Assembly (NCBI GenBank): GCA_023212645.1
Contig: JALBYC010000002.1
Coordinates: forward strand, 868,001 to 932,000
Direction: 5' to 3'
DNA from: Farysia itapuensis
Lineage: Eukaryota; Basidiomycota; Ustilaginomycetes; Ustilaginales; Ustilaginaceae
Length of the DNA: 64,000 nt
Part shown: in pieces, positions 48,488 through 58,278 of the stretch
How positions within the stretch are numbered: position 1 is the first letter of the stretch
Layout: every line of letters begins with the position of its first letter
Position numbers and translations under genes: made by a program
Notes under the pieces: generated by a model
Database searches by the model: none
Seen by the model: only the letters and a program-made list of their open reading frames with translations
Told to the model about the DNA's origin: nothing

Positions 48488-51235
48488 ATGAGTACCCTCT
48501 ATTTTGGCGACAATGAGGAGCTGGCGACCTCTGTACTTCCTGCAAACAGGCTCGAGGTGATACTGAGTACTGCTGCGATTGAAGAAGATCAGGCAATCCA
48601 GCTCATTAGCCAGTCCAACCTCCTCGCACACCTGCCAAACAACGAAGCACAACACAAGCTCACAGTTCGCATCAACTCGTACATTTCCGCTCAAAACGTC
48701 CTCGGCTACCGACTTGCTCACTTATGGCTGCAGCAAAGCCCATCAATATGGAGCGAGCATCTCGTCAATCATGCAGGCACTTGGGCGGCACAGATCATCA
48801 ATCTCTTGTCCGCCCCTGCTAAGCTTTTGCAAAGGCCAGAGGCGGCTGTCCTTCTCTCATCAGCATTAGAGCTAGCTGTCGTTCACATCTTTTCTGAAAA
48901 CACTGCATCAAGACAGGAGTTTCACCGACAGGTAGTAACGCCAAGTCTGCCTAAGGTCGTTCAAGCACTGACGCAATTGCTAGAATTCGTCGTCACCAAT
49001 GAGCCGTCCTCGGAGAACTTGTTGCAAGTTATCCTACTCAGCACAGCTCGGCTGGTACAGGTACACCCAGCTCAATTTCGTTCTGTCTCCTCAAAGATCA
49101 CGGAGACAGCCTCGGGGTATCTGTACCGTAGCGAAGAAGCATCTCTGCCAGTGCCGCTCTTGACCGCTGCGGCACACCTTCTGACAACATTACACCTAAC
49201 AGGCGCTCTCGCAGCGAAAGGGAGTGAGGCTTCTGGTGGCAACGAAAGAGTCACGCAGTCACAGCTCTGGCAAATGACACTTGCCAGTCATTTGCGGTAC
49301 GCGACTGAGGCATGGCGGCACGCTGTATCGAGCTACGAGGACGCTGCCGTTCCACCCACTAACACCAAAACGGCCAATGTCTCCAGCGGTGCGACTCTCA
49401 AAGCTTTTCCAAAGGATCCCATCAGCGCAACGAAGCTAGCGCACGCACGCCTTGAGCTGTTTCTCGGCTCTCGCGGCCGACCAGGTCTCATCCAGATGCA
49501 TCTCAAGGCAGCAACCCCTCGACCTGTACCGGTCCCGGTTGGCTCCCTCCTGGCACTTGCCACTGATATGCTGCGAATCGACCTGAGCAGTCGACAGAAA
49601 GCGACCTCGGAAGCCAAGCTGTGTACGTTACAGGCAGCACACCTGCCGATGTTGCACACCAAGGCCCTGACATTGATCGCTCAGGTTTCCGTGACTGCCC
49701 CTAAAGCGTTTGCTCTGCAAGCTTCGAGCGTCTTGGAGGAAATGTGTCGCGCGGTCGAAGCAAATGACCCTGTCACCGCCATGGTCGCTGGAAGTTGTAG
49801 CCGTCGTCTGCGCATGGCTGCTTTTGCAACGCTGGCTTTGATCATCGGGCAGTCGGGTGTAGGTGTGCACTTGGATCCTGCGGGACGAACGACTATTCGA
49901 CTTGCTCGTCTATCAGCGAGTCAAGTCGCCAGCGCCGTGCTCCAACCGGAGGACGCATTACCGAATGCCGCTGAGACAAACGGCAAATCAGCATCCTCAT
50001 CGAGAAAAGGGAAGAAAACACGGTTGTACGAATCTGATGCAGTCTTCGGATCCTCGAGCACCAATCCAAAGGACTACGTTCAGACTCTGCGTCCGGAGGA
50101 CATCGCCTGCACAACTTCTGCCCTCGAGATTCTCGCTGCCGTGTTCCCGTGTTTGGTCACCGGGCTTAGCGCACAACACCACGATCTTGCCCTTTTGACG
50201 CTCAACATCACGATAGCGCTTGTTGAGATTCTCGCCGACTCGCTCCCCACTTTACCGTTTCCCAGGACACATAGCGCGGGAACGTCTGCCCCTACTGCAG
50301 TCTCACTGCTGGTTTCCGCACTGGCGACCATCGCAGTTTTGTGTTCAGATGCGCCTTCCAGCATCTTAGCCCTGGGTGTGCCCCGTATCCTGCCACTCCT
50401 GACTCAGTTGGCACAGGCAGCCAGCAATGGAGGTAATGTAGACGTGCGTCACGCAGCGGTTGCTGCTCGGGTGCAGGTAAGTGCAGCGACCAAGGGCAAA
50501 TTTGTGCCGGTTGCACGAGGTGTTGGATTCGGACCGCAAGCACAAGACGATTTCGAGCCCGCTCCAGAGGATGCCAAGCTTCCTTCGCAGATTCTTCCAC
50601 TCGACACAAACAAAGATGCGATCGAGAAGGACGTCAGCGCCGTACTTGGTGTGCGCAAGGCAGCGCAGACTCAGCTCGATGATGACGACGAAGATGGTGC
50701 TGAGCAGGAGCATCGTGAAGTGTCCAAGAAGGGGAGATTGTTGCCACCTTCGTCGTCACCTCCACGAATTCCTCTGGTGCCGACAGCCTCAGACTCGCCA
50801 ACTGGATTCTCACCTGATCCTGTGAAACCGACCCAACGCCCTGCAACGCCTCGCATAGGTAGCCCTGCAGCTTCTCCTTCAGCCAGTAGCGTACACGCCG
50901 CTGTGGGTGCGACTCGTCACCGATCGCGACACTCTTCACCTTCCCTCGGACGAGATGGTCCGACTGGTCTCGGAAACTCCTCGCTCGGCGGGCAGCTCAC
51001 TTTGGGCAGCCCAACTACCGTCACGGCTCAGGAAGTGTTTGGCGCAGCAGCACCACCTGATCCACCGTCTACAAGTGAAAACGCCGCAGCTCACGCTCCC
51101 CTCTCGCACAGCCACGATGAGATCAAGTTTGACGCTGACGATGATGAAGACGACGATGACGATGAAGAGATGCCAGAAATCGATTTGCGCTCGTCGGACG
51201 ACGAATCTCAGGACGGTCTGGACGATGAACAATAA
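48488..51235 (+). CDS. RIX1: Pre-rRNA processing protein Rix1 / PELP1-like
   Basis: Scaffold of the Rix1-Ipi1-Ipi3 complex for ITS2 processing and pre-60S maturation, in the nucleus. The start chosen is the ATG at 48488 (915 residues); an in-frame ATG at 48419 would add 23 residues that look like leader. The alpha-helical N-terminal half fits Rix1 (LQRPEAAVLLSSALELAVVHIF, RQEFHRQVVTPSLPKVVQAL, ARLVQVHPAQFRSVSSKI). The last ~290 residues are disordered and end in a strongly acidic tail (DADDDEDDDDDEEMPEIDL), as in PELP1. Single exon; 265 bases from SEC10 by start codons. Confidence 0.82.
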   Translation: MSTLYFGDNEELATSVLPANRLEVILSTAAIEEDQAIQLISQSNLLAHLPNNEAQHKLTVRINSYISAQNVLGYRLAHLWLQQSPSIWSEHLVNHAGTWAAQIINLLSAPAKLLQRPEAAVLLSSALELAVVHIFSENTASRQEFHRQVVTPSLPKVVQALTQLLEFVVTNEPSSENLLQVILLSTARLVQVHPAQFRSVSSKITETASGYLYRSEEASLPVPLLTAAAHLLTTLHLTGALAAKGSEASGGNERVTQSQLWQMTLASHLRYATEAWRHAVSSYEDAAVPPTNTKTANVSSGATLKAFPKDPISATKLAHARLELFLGSRGRPGLIQMHLKAATPRPVPVPVGSLLALATDMLRIDLSSRQKATSEAKLCTLQAAHLPMLHTKALTLIAQVSVTAPKAFALQASSVLEEMCRAVEANDPVTAMVAGSCSRRLRMAAFATLALIIGQSGVGVHLDPAGRTTIRLARLSASQVASAVLQPEDALPNAAETNGKSASSSRKGKKTRLYESDAVFGSSSTNPKDYVQTLRPEDIACTTSALEILAAVFPCLVTGLSAQHHDLALLTLNITIALVEILADSLPTLPFPRTHSAGTSAPTAVSLLVSALATIAVLCSDAPSSILALGVPRILPLLTQLAQAASNGGNVDVRHAAVAARVQVSAATKGKFVPVARGVGFGPQAQDDFEPAPEDAKLPSQILPLDTNKDAIEKDVSAVLGVRKAAQTQLDDDDEDGAEQEHREVSKKGRLLPPSSSPPRIPLVPTASDSPTGFSPDPVKPTQRPATPRIGSPAASPSASSVHAAVGATRHRSRHSSPSLGRDGPTGLGNSSLGGQLTLGSPTTVTAQEVFGAAAPPDPPSTSENAAAHAPLSHSHDEIKFDADDDEDDDDDEEMPEIDLRSSDDESQDGLDDEQ

Positions 51236-51344
51236 AGAAATGGCAGTCAATACCATGCAATGCACTGCCAAAGATTCACCGGCAGTTTGTGTAGTACTAT
51301 TCGCTCTTCTGTCTCCTACATGAGTGGAAGCTGAAGGTTGTGTG

Positions 51345-52403
51345 CTAAGCGTTCTTTTTGTTGCGCTTCTTGGCGGATCCATTCGAGGGGGCTGGTGGCT
51401 GAATGGGCTCCGGAGCTTGGTCTGCATCCTCGTCCTCTTGAAGAACGTCTTCGTGCTTGCCGGTCACCTTGTTGATGAGGGCGTGGACGAAGCGAACGGG
51501 CCATGTCTGGACAAACTGGGACGGCTGCGCGTCATTTTCATCCAAGAAGACCCACTCATCAGAGAACTTGTCGTGCAGGTAGACCTCCTTGTCCTTGACA
51601 AGACATTCGACAACGACGCTGCCTGAGCCACAGCCGTGACTGGCAGAAGTTGCACCGCCGACGGATTTCCGGACTTTTTGCTCCTGCTCGTCCCAGTTTG
51701 TGGTCGGCTGTTGCGAGGCGCTAGGCATGGCTGGCAAGTCTGGGAAGCCGGTAATGGGCAGCTTCACCTTCTTCTCCGTGGCACTGAGTTTTGTACCTTC
51801 ATCACCGACGAGGACGGATTGGTAGCGTGGGCCCCATGCTACGAGGTAGGCCGAGTGCTTGAGTCGCAAGATCTTGGCCCGCTCCTGTGCACTAGTCAGC
51901 CGAGAGATGAGCACTTCCACCAGCATCGTGAAGACCACAATGCCAACAATGACTGATCCAAGTCCTGGGCGGTAACGTTCGTAGAAGTAGCCCGTGTTGC
52001 GCCATTTGGGGAAGCCAGATCGGAGGAAATGATCGTATCGATCTTTGCGATCGTCTCTTAGAATCTTGTAGACGAGACCGAGTTGTTCGAACCGCTTCTG
52101 TGCACCCTTGACGCCAGAGTTCTTGTCCGGGTGCAGCTCGAGTGACTTTTTACGGTAGGCGCGCTTGATATCGCTTGACGTGGCTGTGGTTGGAACGCCG
52201 AGCAGCGAGTAGAAATTGACTTTCTTGCTGCCTCCAGCGCTGGTCGAGCTCTTCCGAGCAAGAGCTGCTTCCGTCTTCTCCAGCGCCGCTTGGAGCTCAA
52301 AGATCTCGTGGTCTTCTTTTGACCATTGCGAGGCGCTTACCGTGATCGAGAACAGTGTGATACTGAGCACAAAGGCCAGAAGCAACAGCTTGGACAGCCT
52401 CAT
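51345..52403 (-). CDS. ERJ5: ER membrane J-domain protein (Erj5/DNAJC1-like)
   Basis: Hsp40 co-chaperone expected to recruit lumenal Hsp70 (BiP). The ATG at 52401-52403 gives 352 residues. A signal peptide (1-24) leads into a J domain at about 62-128 with HPD at 91-93. A transmembrane segment at about 149-167 (LGSVIVGIVVFTMLVEVLI) puts the J domain in the lumen and the C-terminal ~185 residues in the cytosol. The C-terminus is lysine-rich and ends KKNA, a dilysine KKXX ER-retrieval signal. Single exon; same strand as the PEBP-like gene and 109 bases from the convergent RIX1 stop. Confidence 0.9.
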   Translation of the reverse strand: MRLSKLLLLAFVLSITLFSITVSASQWSKEDHEIFELQAALEKTEAALARKSSTSAGGSKKVNFYSLLGVPTTATSSDIKRAYRKKSLELHPDKNSGVKGAQKRFEQLGLVYKILRDDRKDRYDHFLRSGFPKWRNTGYFYERYRPGLGSVIVGIVVFTMLVEVLISRLTSAQERAKILRLKHSAYLVAWGPRYQSVLVGDEGTKLSATEKKVKLPITGFPDLPAMPSASQQPTTNWDEQEQKVRKSVGGATSASHGCGSGSVVVECLVKDKEVYLHDKFSDEWVFLDENDAQPSQFVQTWPVRFVHALINKVTGKHEDVLQEDEDADQAPEPIQPPAPSNGSAKKRNKKNA

Positions 52404-52724
52404 TTTTGTGTACGTGGTGGAAGCGGAAACGTGGAAACAGAAGAAGATGCACCACACGCACAGTTCAACCTACACCGCACCGCGTCCATTTCAAATTTAT
52501 AGAGAACAAAAAGCCTTTACACAACGCAACGCTGTCACTGATACGGATCCGGAGCATCAATCGAAGCCAAGCTGCTGGTGCTTCTGGGTATGCTCTCACT
52601 TAGTATTGGCGGTTTCGTCTCGAGTCAAGCTGGAGTTTCTGCAGCACAATCAGACAGACGCTTGCAAACGTGTTTCGTGGTCGCATCACTCTGAGTGTTC
52701 TATGCTAGGTGCGTGATGGATTGC
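52404..52724. other. Intergenic region, ERJ5 promoter and PEBP-like 3' end (321 bp)
   Basis: No gene or clear regulatory motif is seen. Confidence 0.5.
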
Positions 52725-53621
52725 TTAGAGCATGACGGCGGCAGCGAGGGCAATTGCGCCAGAACTAACCATACCGAGGTTGACAAGGTTGCCAGAGGAT
52801 GCTGCATTGCTTCCACCTGCAGTGCCACTGGACGAAGGGACGGCGCCGGAGCTTGAGACCGAGGAGGCGGATCCACCGGAAGCGCTCTTCTGGCTGGCAA
52901 GAGCAGTGACACTTGCCTGAGCGACCGGGGCGGTGGAGCTAGGTGCAGTACCACTGCCGACCTCGATCTGAATGTAGCTTGCGGCAACGATCTTGCCCAG
53001 ACCACCATTGGCATTCGAGTAGTACGTAGGAAGATCGAGTTCCGAGATGCTCGCGCCAGCGGCCGGGGTAGCCGGAGGGGTAAAATTGGCAAACTGCTGG
53101 AAGACGAGCTGCATGTATCGGTGCGGGCCGTCGTTGGTGGCGGGAAGAGGAGCACCGTAGGCGACTCGTGCCTCGGTCTGGTTCTGCAGCCGACCGCTGG
53201 AAGAGATGGTAAAGTTGTTGCCAAGGTAGTGGTTGAATACCTGTGTACTCGTATTCTTTCCAGCGACGCCAGCGTCTAGGAAAGCCACGGTGAAGCGCTT
53301 GTCAGAGCCAAAGACATCGGCACTGTCTGCAGCAGGTGTTTGAGAGCTAACGCGGAAGGTGGGTGCCGTCTGCACCTGGGCAACCGTCAGCATTTCTCCT
53401 AGGCTCGACACGGCATTGTTGCCAAAAGTAACGTTGAGCACACCCTGAATGTCCAACCAGGAGGCAGGAATGGGAGTGGGCGTCAAATCGGCTGACGGGA
53501 AGGTGAGCTGAATGGTTGCCACCTGGGCGTAGGTGGCATTGTTGCTTTGAGCATTGACTGTCACGCCAGCCACCATGGCGGTCAGAGCGCCGAGGAGCAC
53601 GGAAATCTTGTTGAAAGCCAT
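52725..53621 (-). CDS. Secreted PEBP-like protein with GPI-type tail
   Basis: 298 residues from the ATG at 53619-53621. A signal peptide (1-24), eight or so N-glycosylation sequons (NAT, NVT, NTS, NFT, NQT), a Ser/Ala/Gly-rich stalk (about 230-280) and a hydrophobic C-terminus (MVSSGAIALAAAVML) describe a GPI-anchored surface protein. The body resembles phosphatidylethanolamine-binding proteins: GPHRYMQLVFQQ at 165-176 is the second conserved PEBP motif. The first motif, normally DPDAP, is degenerate (LDAGVAG at 115-121), so ligand binding may be altered or lost. Leader upstream is CT-rich. Single exon; head to head with PEX2. Confidence 0.8.
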   Translation of the reverse strand: MAFNKISVLLGALTAMVAGVTVNAQSNNATYAQVATIQLTFPSADLTPTPIPASWLDIQGVLNVTFGNNAVSSLGEMLTVAQVQTAPTFRVSSQTPAADSADVFGSDKRFTVAFLDAGVAGKNTSTQVFNHYLGNNFTISSSGRLQNQTEARVAYGAPLPATNDGPHRYMQLVFQQFANFTPPATPAAGASISELDLPTYYSNANGGLGKIVAASYIQIEVGSGTAPSSTAPVAQASVTALASQKSASGGSASSVSSSGAVPSSSGTAGGSNAASSGNLVNLGMVSSGAIALAAAVML

Positions 53622-54115
53622 CTTGAGAGAGAGAGTGTGTGACGGTAGAGACGGTGTGGTGGGAGACAGACAAGAAGGCAAGAACGCGAAGGAATGAAGT
53701 GTGTTGTCTAGTGAAGCTGTGACGCCAAGGAACAAGGACGCCGAGGGTGACCTTCATCGAAGCAGAGGCCCCTCGTCTAGCGCATCAGGCCGCAGACTAT
53801 AACCTCCGCGCACAGTCACAATCACAGATCGGCGCCAGCGCTGTGCCTTCTGGCGCATTATTATTCACAATTTGCTGACATGTTTCGACTTGCCCGAGTC
53901 AAGAAATGCAGCCAAGTGTTTTTTCATCCTGCCGAAGCGCTGTTCCGCGGTTTGATCCCGGCTCGGTGTTGTTCTGCGCGTGCCAAAGATCGACACCGCG
54001 TCAGACCCCGATCCGGAAGTTTGATGGAACTTATCAGGCGCCCGATGATACCGATCCACCGGTTAGAACGTGTAACCGGGTATGCTACCATCCTCCACCG
54101 TATACCACCATCACC
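53622..54115. other. Divergent promoter region PEBP-like / PEX2 (494 bp)
   Basis: No gene seen. The PEX2 frame is open through part of it but lacks homology before the CACCATGG start context at 54116. A CT/GA-rich leader flanks the PEBP-like start. Confidence 0.55.
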
Positions 54116-55660
54116 ATGGCCGACGACTCAGGCCCATCGTCGTTGCCAGCAGGTGCGACCATGCCGTCACCAGACGAGCTCGCGTCCGATCCTCAATTCA
54201 CAGACGCCCAAGTGCCGCCACCACCCTTCTTCCATGCGGCCTCCCAGGCAGCGTCGTCTTCCATTGCGTCTATTCGCTCTTCGTTACACAAATTCCCAAC
54301 ACCAACGCTCAAGATTCAGCGCGTGAACCAGCTAGATGCTGAACTATTGGATCGTGAACTTGCGCAGCTACTACTCGATCCTTTAAAGAAGTCATTGTCA
54401 TTGATCAGGGCAACGCTCCCGACCGATTTGGAGCCAGAGCTGATGCTTTTTCTCAAATTGGCGCTCTTCAAGTTTAGTATATGGGATCGTGGGGCATCTT
54501 ACGGATCCATGCTGCAGAACCTCAAATATCGCAATGAGTGGGCGCATCGCGGTGCGCTACAGTCTACAGCTAGAGACCAACCTTTGTCCCGACTTCAGCT
54601 AGCACTATACCCAATCTTTACCATTCTGGCTCCATACGTGGGAACAAAGGTGCAGGCACACATGACTTCCTTTTCCTACTCCGAGATGCGCGGCGATGAT
54701 CCGCGCAGGCTGCTGTGGAAGCTCACCGATACTGGTCACCGAGTCTGGTCGGCTGCCGTTCTGCTCAACTTTGCTGTCTTTCTGGGCAACGGCAAATACC
54801 GCAGTGTTGCAGATCGATTGCTGGGTATGCGTCTCACATACGCGCAGCGCAGCATGAACCGAAACGTCTCGTTCGAGTTCTTGAACCGCCAGCTAGTGTG
54901 GCACGCTTTCACAGAGTTTTTGCTCTTCTTACTGCCGTTGGTGAAACCGAAGCGATTGTTGCGACGTATGATGCGACTCCCTACACATCCCAGGTTGCTG
55001 GCGCTCGTCTTCCGCTTTGTACCGCTGTTCATCAGCTCAAGGCTGGGTATCAAACAAGACCAAACCACCGGCAGAACCAGATTCGATCGCAACGCGGTCA
55101 CCGTACCTGGACTCAGACGTCTTGCTGCGCCGCGTCAGCAGGATCAAGCGTCAGCAAAGAGCATCAGCGAGGGTCCGTATGCTCATTTACCGCCTCAGAT
55201 CTGCGCCATTTGTTTCCAGCGGATGGAGACCCAAGCAGGCATCAAGTCAGATCCCACGAAGCTCGGCACAGGTGGATTGAGCATGGGCATCCCTACCTCT
55301 GACCCTCTAGATCCGAGCTCCGGCTTACTAGCTCCAAATCGTCCGACTTCTGCCTCACAGCCACTCAACGCCGCCCCACCAACACCGGATATGCTCGAGG
55401 GCAACGAGAGCCTGGGAGTATCGCCCGACGGCTTATCATATGCAGACGCATTGGCCTATACCCCTTATGAGACCGTTCCATGCGGCCATTTCTACTGTTA
55501 CGTCTGTATCGCCACTCAACTCCTTGACGAGGAGATGGAAGACGAATTGGAGGAAGAGACCGACGACGGCAGTCGCGGCTGGAAATGCCTTCGATGCAAC
55601 ACTCGTGTTCGACAGACCCGTCGCGCTCATCTCGTCGATGAAGGGCAAACATCCGAATAG
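54116..55660 (+). CDS. PEX2: Peroxisomal RING E3 ligase Pex2
   Basis: Peroxisome membrane peroxin; with Pex10 and Pex12 it ubiquitinates the receptor Pex5 for recycling. The ATG at 54116 sits in CACCATGG and gives 514 residues. The Pex2/Pex12 N-terminal domain is seen in RVNQLDAELLDRELAQLLLDPLK, LMLFLKLALFKFSIWDRGASYG and LQNLKYRNEWAH, followed by several hydrophobic helices. The C-terminal RING is split: CAIC is at 363-366 and the next ligands CGHFYCYVC start at 456, with WKCLRC at the end. Normally about a dozen residues separate these, so some 75 residues rich in Pro/Ser/Gly are inserted. Single exon. Confidence 0.93.
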   Translation: MADDSGPSSLPAGATMPSPDELASDPQFTDAQVPPPPFFHAASQAASSSIASIRSSLHKFPTPTLKIQRVNQLDAELLDRELAQLLLDPLKKSLSLIRATLPTDLEPELMLFLKLALFKFSIWDRGASYGSMLQNLKYRNEWAHRGALQSTARDQPLSRLQLALYPIFTILAPYVGTKVQAHMTSFSYSEMRGDDPRRLLWKLTDTGHRVWSAAVLLNFAVFLGNGKYRSVADRLLGMRLTYAQRSMNRNVSFEFLNRQLVWHAFTEFLLFLLPLVKPKRLLRRMMRLPTHPRLLALVFRFVPLFISSRLGIKQDQTTGRTRFDRNAVTVPGLRRLAAPRQQDQASAKSISEGPYAHLPPQICAICFQRMETQAGIKSDPTKLGTGGLSMGIPTSDPLDPSSGLLAPNRPTSASQPLNAAPPTPDMLEGNESLGVSPDGLSYADALAYTPYETVPCGHFYCYVCIATQLLDEEMEDELEEETDDGSRGWKCLRCNTRVRQTRRAHLVDEGQTSE

Positions 55661-55884
55661 CCTCGCGCAATGTCAACGTTCGTTCATCTACTACCAGTCA
55701 ATCTTGATGAGCTTAGTGCGCAGCGCCGAACGTCGCAGGTTCGCTAATTTCGTGGTGTCATTCGTGTTAGAATTGCTTTGCGTGGGATGACGTTGTTCTT
55801 TGCATATCGGACATTTTGAGAAAAGTCACCGACAAACAAGAAGGACCCTCCGTCGTCAGGCTCACCACTCTAAGTTCTGGAGAT

Positions 55885-56809
55885 ATGGCAAAAGGGAGCT
55901 CAGCGAGACGGCGGAAGGAAAACGGTAGCAACGGCGCAGGCTCCGAAGACCTGGACAATCTGGAATACGAGCATCCTGACTTCACGCCGAACGTGGTCGC
56001 ATCTCTAGAGCGTCTTGTCTTGCCTGAAGCTGAAACAGACACGACGTTGCCACAACTCGTCGTCTTTGATCTGGATTATACGCTATGGCCTCTCTGGGTC
56101 GACACACATGTGGATCCGCCACTGAAGAGGCGCCCTGCAGCCAAGGTCAACATCAACAAGGTACATGACCGCAACAACCAGCCTTTGTCCTTCTTTCCTC
56201 ACGTCCCGTCTATCCTTTTCTTTCTGCAACGGCACGGTGTTCCAATTGCTATCGCTAGTCGTACATCAGCACCAAATGTGGCACGCCAAGCCTTGAACGG
56301 CCTGCTCCTCGTAGACGACTCTCACTTCGTTTCGAGCCAGACGAGCGATCAAGACGACGTCAAGCACAACAAACCTCGAGGAAAGCAAGTCGTGAAAGCT
56401 AGCTGTGAGTGTTCCTTTCGGTCCAGGTCGTGACTATGGTCTGCTGACATGTACTGTCTTCTCTTTTGACTGTTCCAGCTCTCTTTGACTATGATGAGAT
56501 ATACCCAGGGTCCAAAATCACTCACTTCCGCCAGCTCCAAGCATCTTCGGGAGTCGCGTACGAAGAAATGATCTTCTTCGACGACGAATACAGAAACGGT
56601 AAGCGTGCAAATGACCCACTTCCATAAAGCTGGTTTGAGACGATAACTCACACCTTAATTTGTTCGATTTAGCCGAAGTGGGGACAAAGTTGGGCGTCCA
56701 TTTCGTCGAGGTGGGACACTCCGGCACCGACCTTGCTACCTTTGAGAGAGGCATCAGGCAATGGCGGGCCAAGAAGCTTGCCCGCCAGAAAGCTTCACAA
56801 ATTGCATGA
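55885..56809 (+). CDS. Magnesium-dependent phosphatase 1 (MDP1) family HAD phosphatase
   Basis: HAD-superfamily phosphatase; mammalian MDP-1 acts on protein Tyr and on fructosamine-6-phosphates. Three exons (55885-56404, 56479-56598, 56673-56809) with two 74-base introns give 258 residues. The catalytic motif DLDYT is at 62-66 (D62 nucleophile, D64 acid/base) in QLVVFDLDYTLWPLWVDTH. Motif II is IAIASRTSAPNVARQAL. The late motif MIFFDDEYRN and GVHFVEVGHSGTD follow, joined by the splices. An acidic N-terminal extension of about 50 residues and a linker around VSSQTSDQDDVKHNKPRGK are extra to the minimal fold. It is the last conserved gene before the secreted-protein array. Confidence 0.92.
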
Positions 56810-56880
56810 GCCGAACACAAGCAGACTTCGCCAAATATAGACAAGTGCAGCCATATTGCTTCACGATTGTACCACCTTTC

Positions 56881-56889
56881 GCTGTGGGG
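56881..56889 (+). promoter_or_regulatory. GCTGTGGGG box upstream of secreted-protein gene 1
   Basis: Lies 122 bases 5' of the ATG at 57003 and 59 bases 5' of a TATAAG at 56940-56945. The same box occurs upstream of the other three array members. Confidence 0.6.
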
Positions 56890-57002
56890 CCAAGGTGCCT
56901 TCATTGTCGCACTGATGTGCTGCAGAAGGGTCACTCTGATATAAGCCGACCTGTGTCCTCCGTCCCCTCTTTACATCTTATACTACTTGAGCCTGTGCAA
57001 GC

Positions 57003-57457
57003 ATGATCCTCAAAGCAACACTCCTAGTCGCGGTCCTCTTTGCGGCTGTCGGATGCGCTACTGCTCAAGATGTTGATGACAGTGACTACCAATACTGGTG
57101 TAACCCTCCCAGAGGCGGCGCCCTTTGCGGCCGTATCACTGGCAGTGATGACAACTACTCGGTTCCAGGATCACAAATTGACCATGCTGGCTTTGCAGCG
57201 GACAACAAATGTAAGTATCTGCTTTTCTTCATCCTCATGATTCTCCTACTCACAGGATTCTGTTACCGAACGCTACAGCCTTTTTCATCGAATGTCCTGC
57301 GACCGAACGAGGTTACTCTTTGACCTCTCGCAGATTCGTGCAGCTTCAAACTCAGGGTCAGGTCACGGAGAGGGGCAAGGTCTGTTGCAAGTACAACTTT
57401 GCCCAAAAACATATCACTGGCGTTTGGTGCCCTGGTGACGCCGCTCTTGTCCTCTGA
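57003..57457 (+). CDS. Small secreted cysteine-rich protein 1 (divergent array member)
   Basis: Two exons (57003-57210 and 57279-57457; 68-base intron, GTAAGT to CTACAG) give 128 residues. A signal peptide (about 1-21) precedes a mature chain with six cysteines at 33, 42, 75, 105, 106 and 120: Cys-Asn-Pro, Cys, Cys-Pro, Cys-Cys, Cys-Pro-Gly-Asp. The order, the adjacent Cys pair, the position of Cys33 and the phase-1 intron five codons before the third Cys all match the three genes downstream, though overall identity is low. No domain is recognised. Secreted size and array context suggest a candidate effector or apoplastic protein; the role is unknown. Confidence 0.85.
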
Positions 57458-57594
57458 GGGGTGTACGAGACACACACTTCCGCTTTTCTGTTCTTATCGC
57501 TCTGAAATGAAGAAATTATCCAGATCAAAACCTTCAGCCGCTTGCTTCAGTTGAGATTCGGGTGAGACATCGCCCCACCATTGTTGATTATTGT

Positions 57595-57603
57595 GCTGTG
57601 GGG
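57595..57603 (+). promoter_or_regulatory. GCTGTGGGG box upstream of secreted-protein gene 2
   Basis: Lies 162 bases 5' of the ATG at 57757 and 78 bases 5' of TATATAA at 57673-57679. Shared with the other array promoters. Confidence 0.6.
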
Positions 57604-57756
57604 CAGTGAGCAGCTAAATGTGGGTCCAGTCGCCAAACATGAAGTACAGATGTCACCGCTGTCGTGGCAAAGTATATAATTACATTGTGATTGGCAATGC
57701 AGAATTGTCGCACTCTTTCGGCTGTGTATCTCTGAAGCACCTAACAAGCTTGTACC

Positions 57757-58278
57757 ATGCCTTTCCGCAAGATCTCGATGTTGGCTATTGCTTCAGCTGC
57801 CTTTGCACTCGCAGCAGTGTGTGTCGCGGCAGTGGACGAGTACGGCGTTCGCTGCAATCCAGGCGGCGGTCGACTGCCCGAGGATGGTGTTCTTTGCATC
57901 AACTTTCGTCCTGGCACTTTTGACAGCGACTTTGGAGCCTACGTCGAGGACGGCCAGGCCAAAGGCGTATACGTTGCTGTAAACCAGAGAGGTACGTACT
58001 CAGAATAGATTCACTGCCGTTTTGTATCTGATGTCTGACGATATTGTTGCATTTCACGTTATTTAGCAATGGCAATTGACTGCCCGAACAAAGATCCTCG
58101 AGCTGCCGGACGGGAGTTCACCCTGATGCGGAAGCAGAGCGATGGAAGCATGGCGACTTATCTCACCATCAAGGGTCAAGCCCAGTCCGGCAAACATCGA
58201 TGCTGCATAGCCGAGTGGGCAAACGGCGACGGACAGCTTCACAAATGGTGCGCCGATATGGCCCCCCTCTCGGTCTAA
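57757..58278 (+). CDS. Small secreted cysteine-rich protein 2
   Basis: Two exons (57757-57991 and 58067-58278; 75-base intron, GTACGT to TTTAG) give 148 residues. The signal peptide ends near residue 24. Mature cysteines are at 33, 47, 84, 124, 125 and 140. The N-terminal block VDEYGVRCNPGGG, the segment DGVLCINFRPGT, and the C-terminal SGKHRCCIAEWANGDG with KWCADMAPL are shared with genes 3 and 4. Exon 1 is exactly 235 bases, as in genes 3 and 4. Unknown function; candidate effector by context. There is no transmembrane segment or GPI tail. Confidence 0.88.

Noticed and set aside
53906..54115. In-frame N-terminal extension of PEX2 upstream of 54116
   Set aside because: The extension has no PEX2 homology, and the ATG at 54116 has a strong CACCATGG context.
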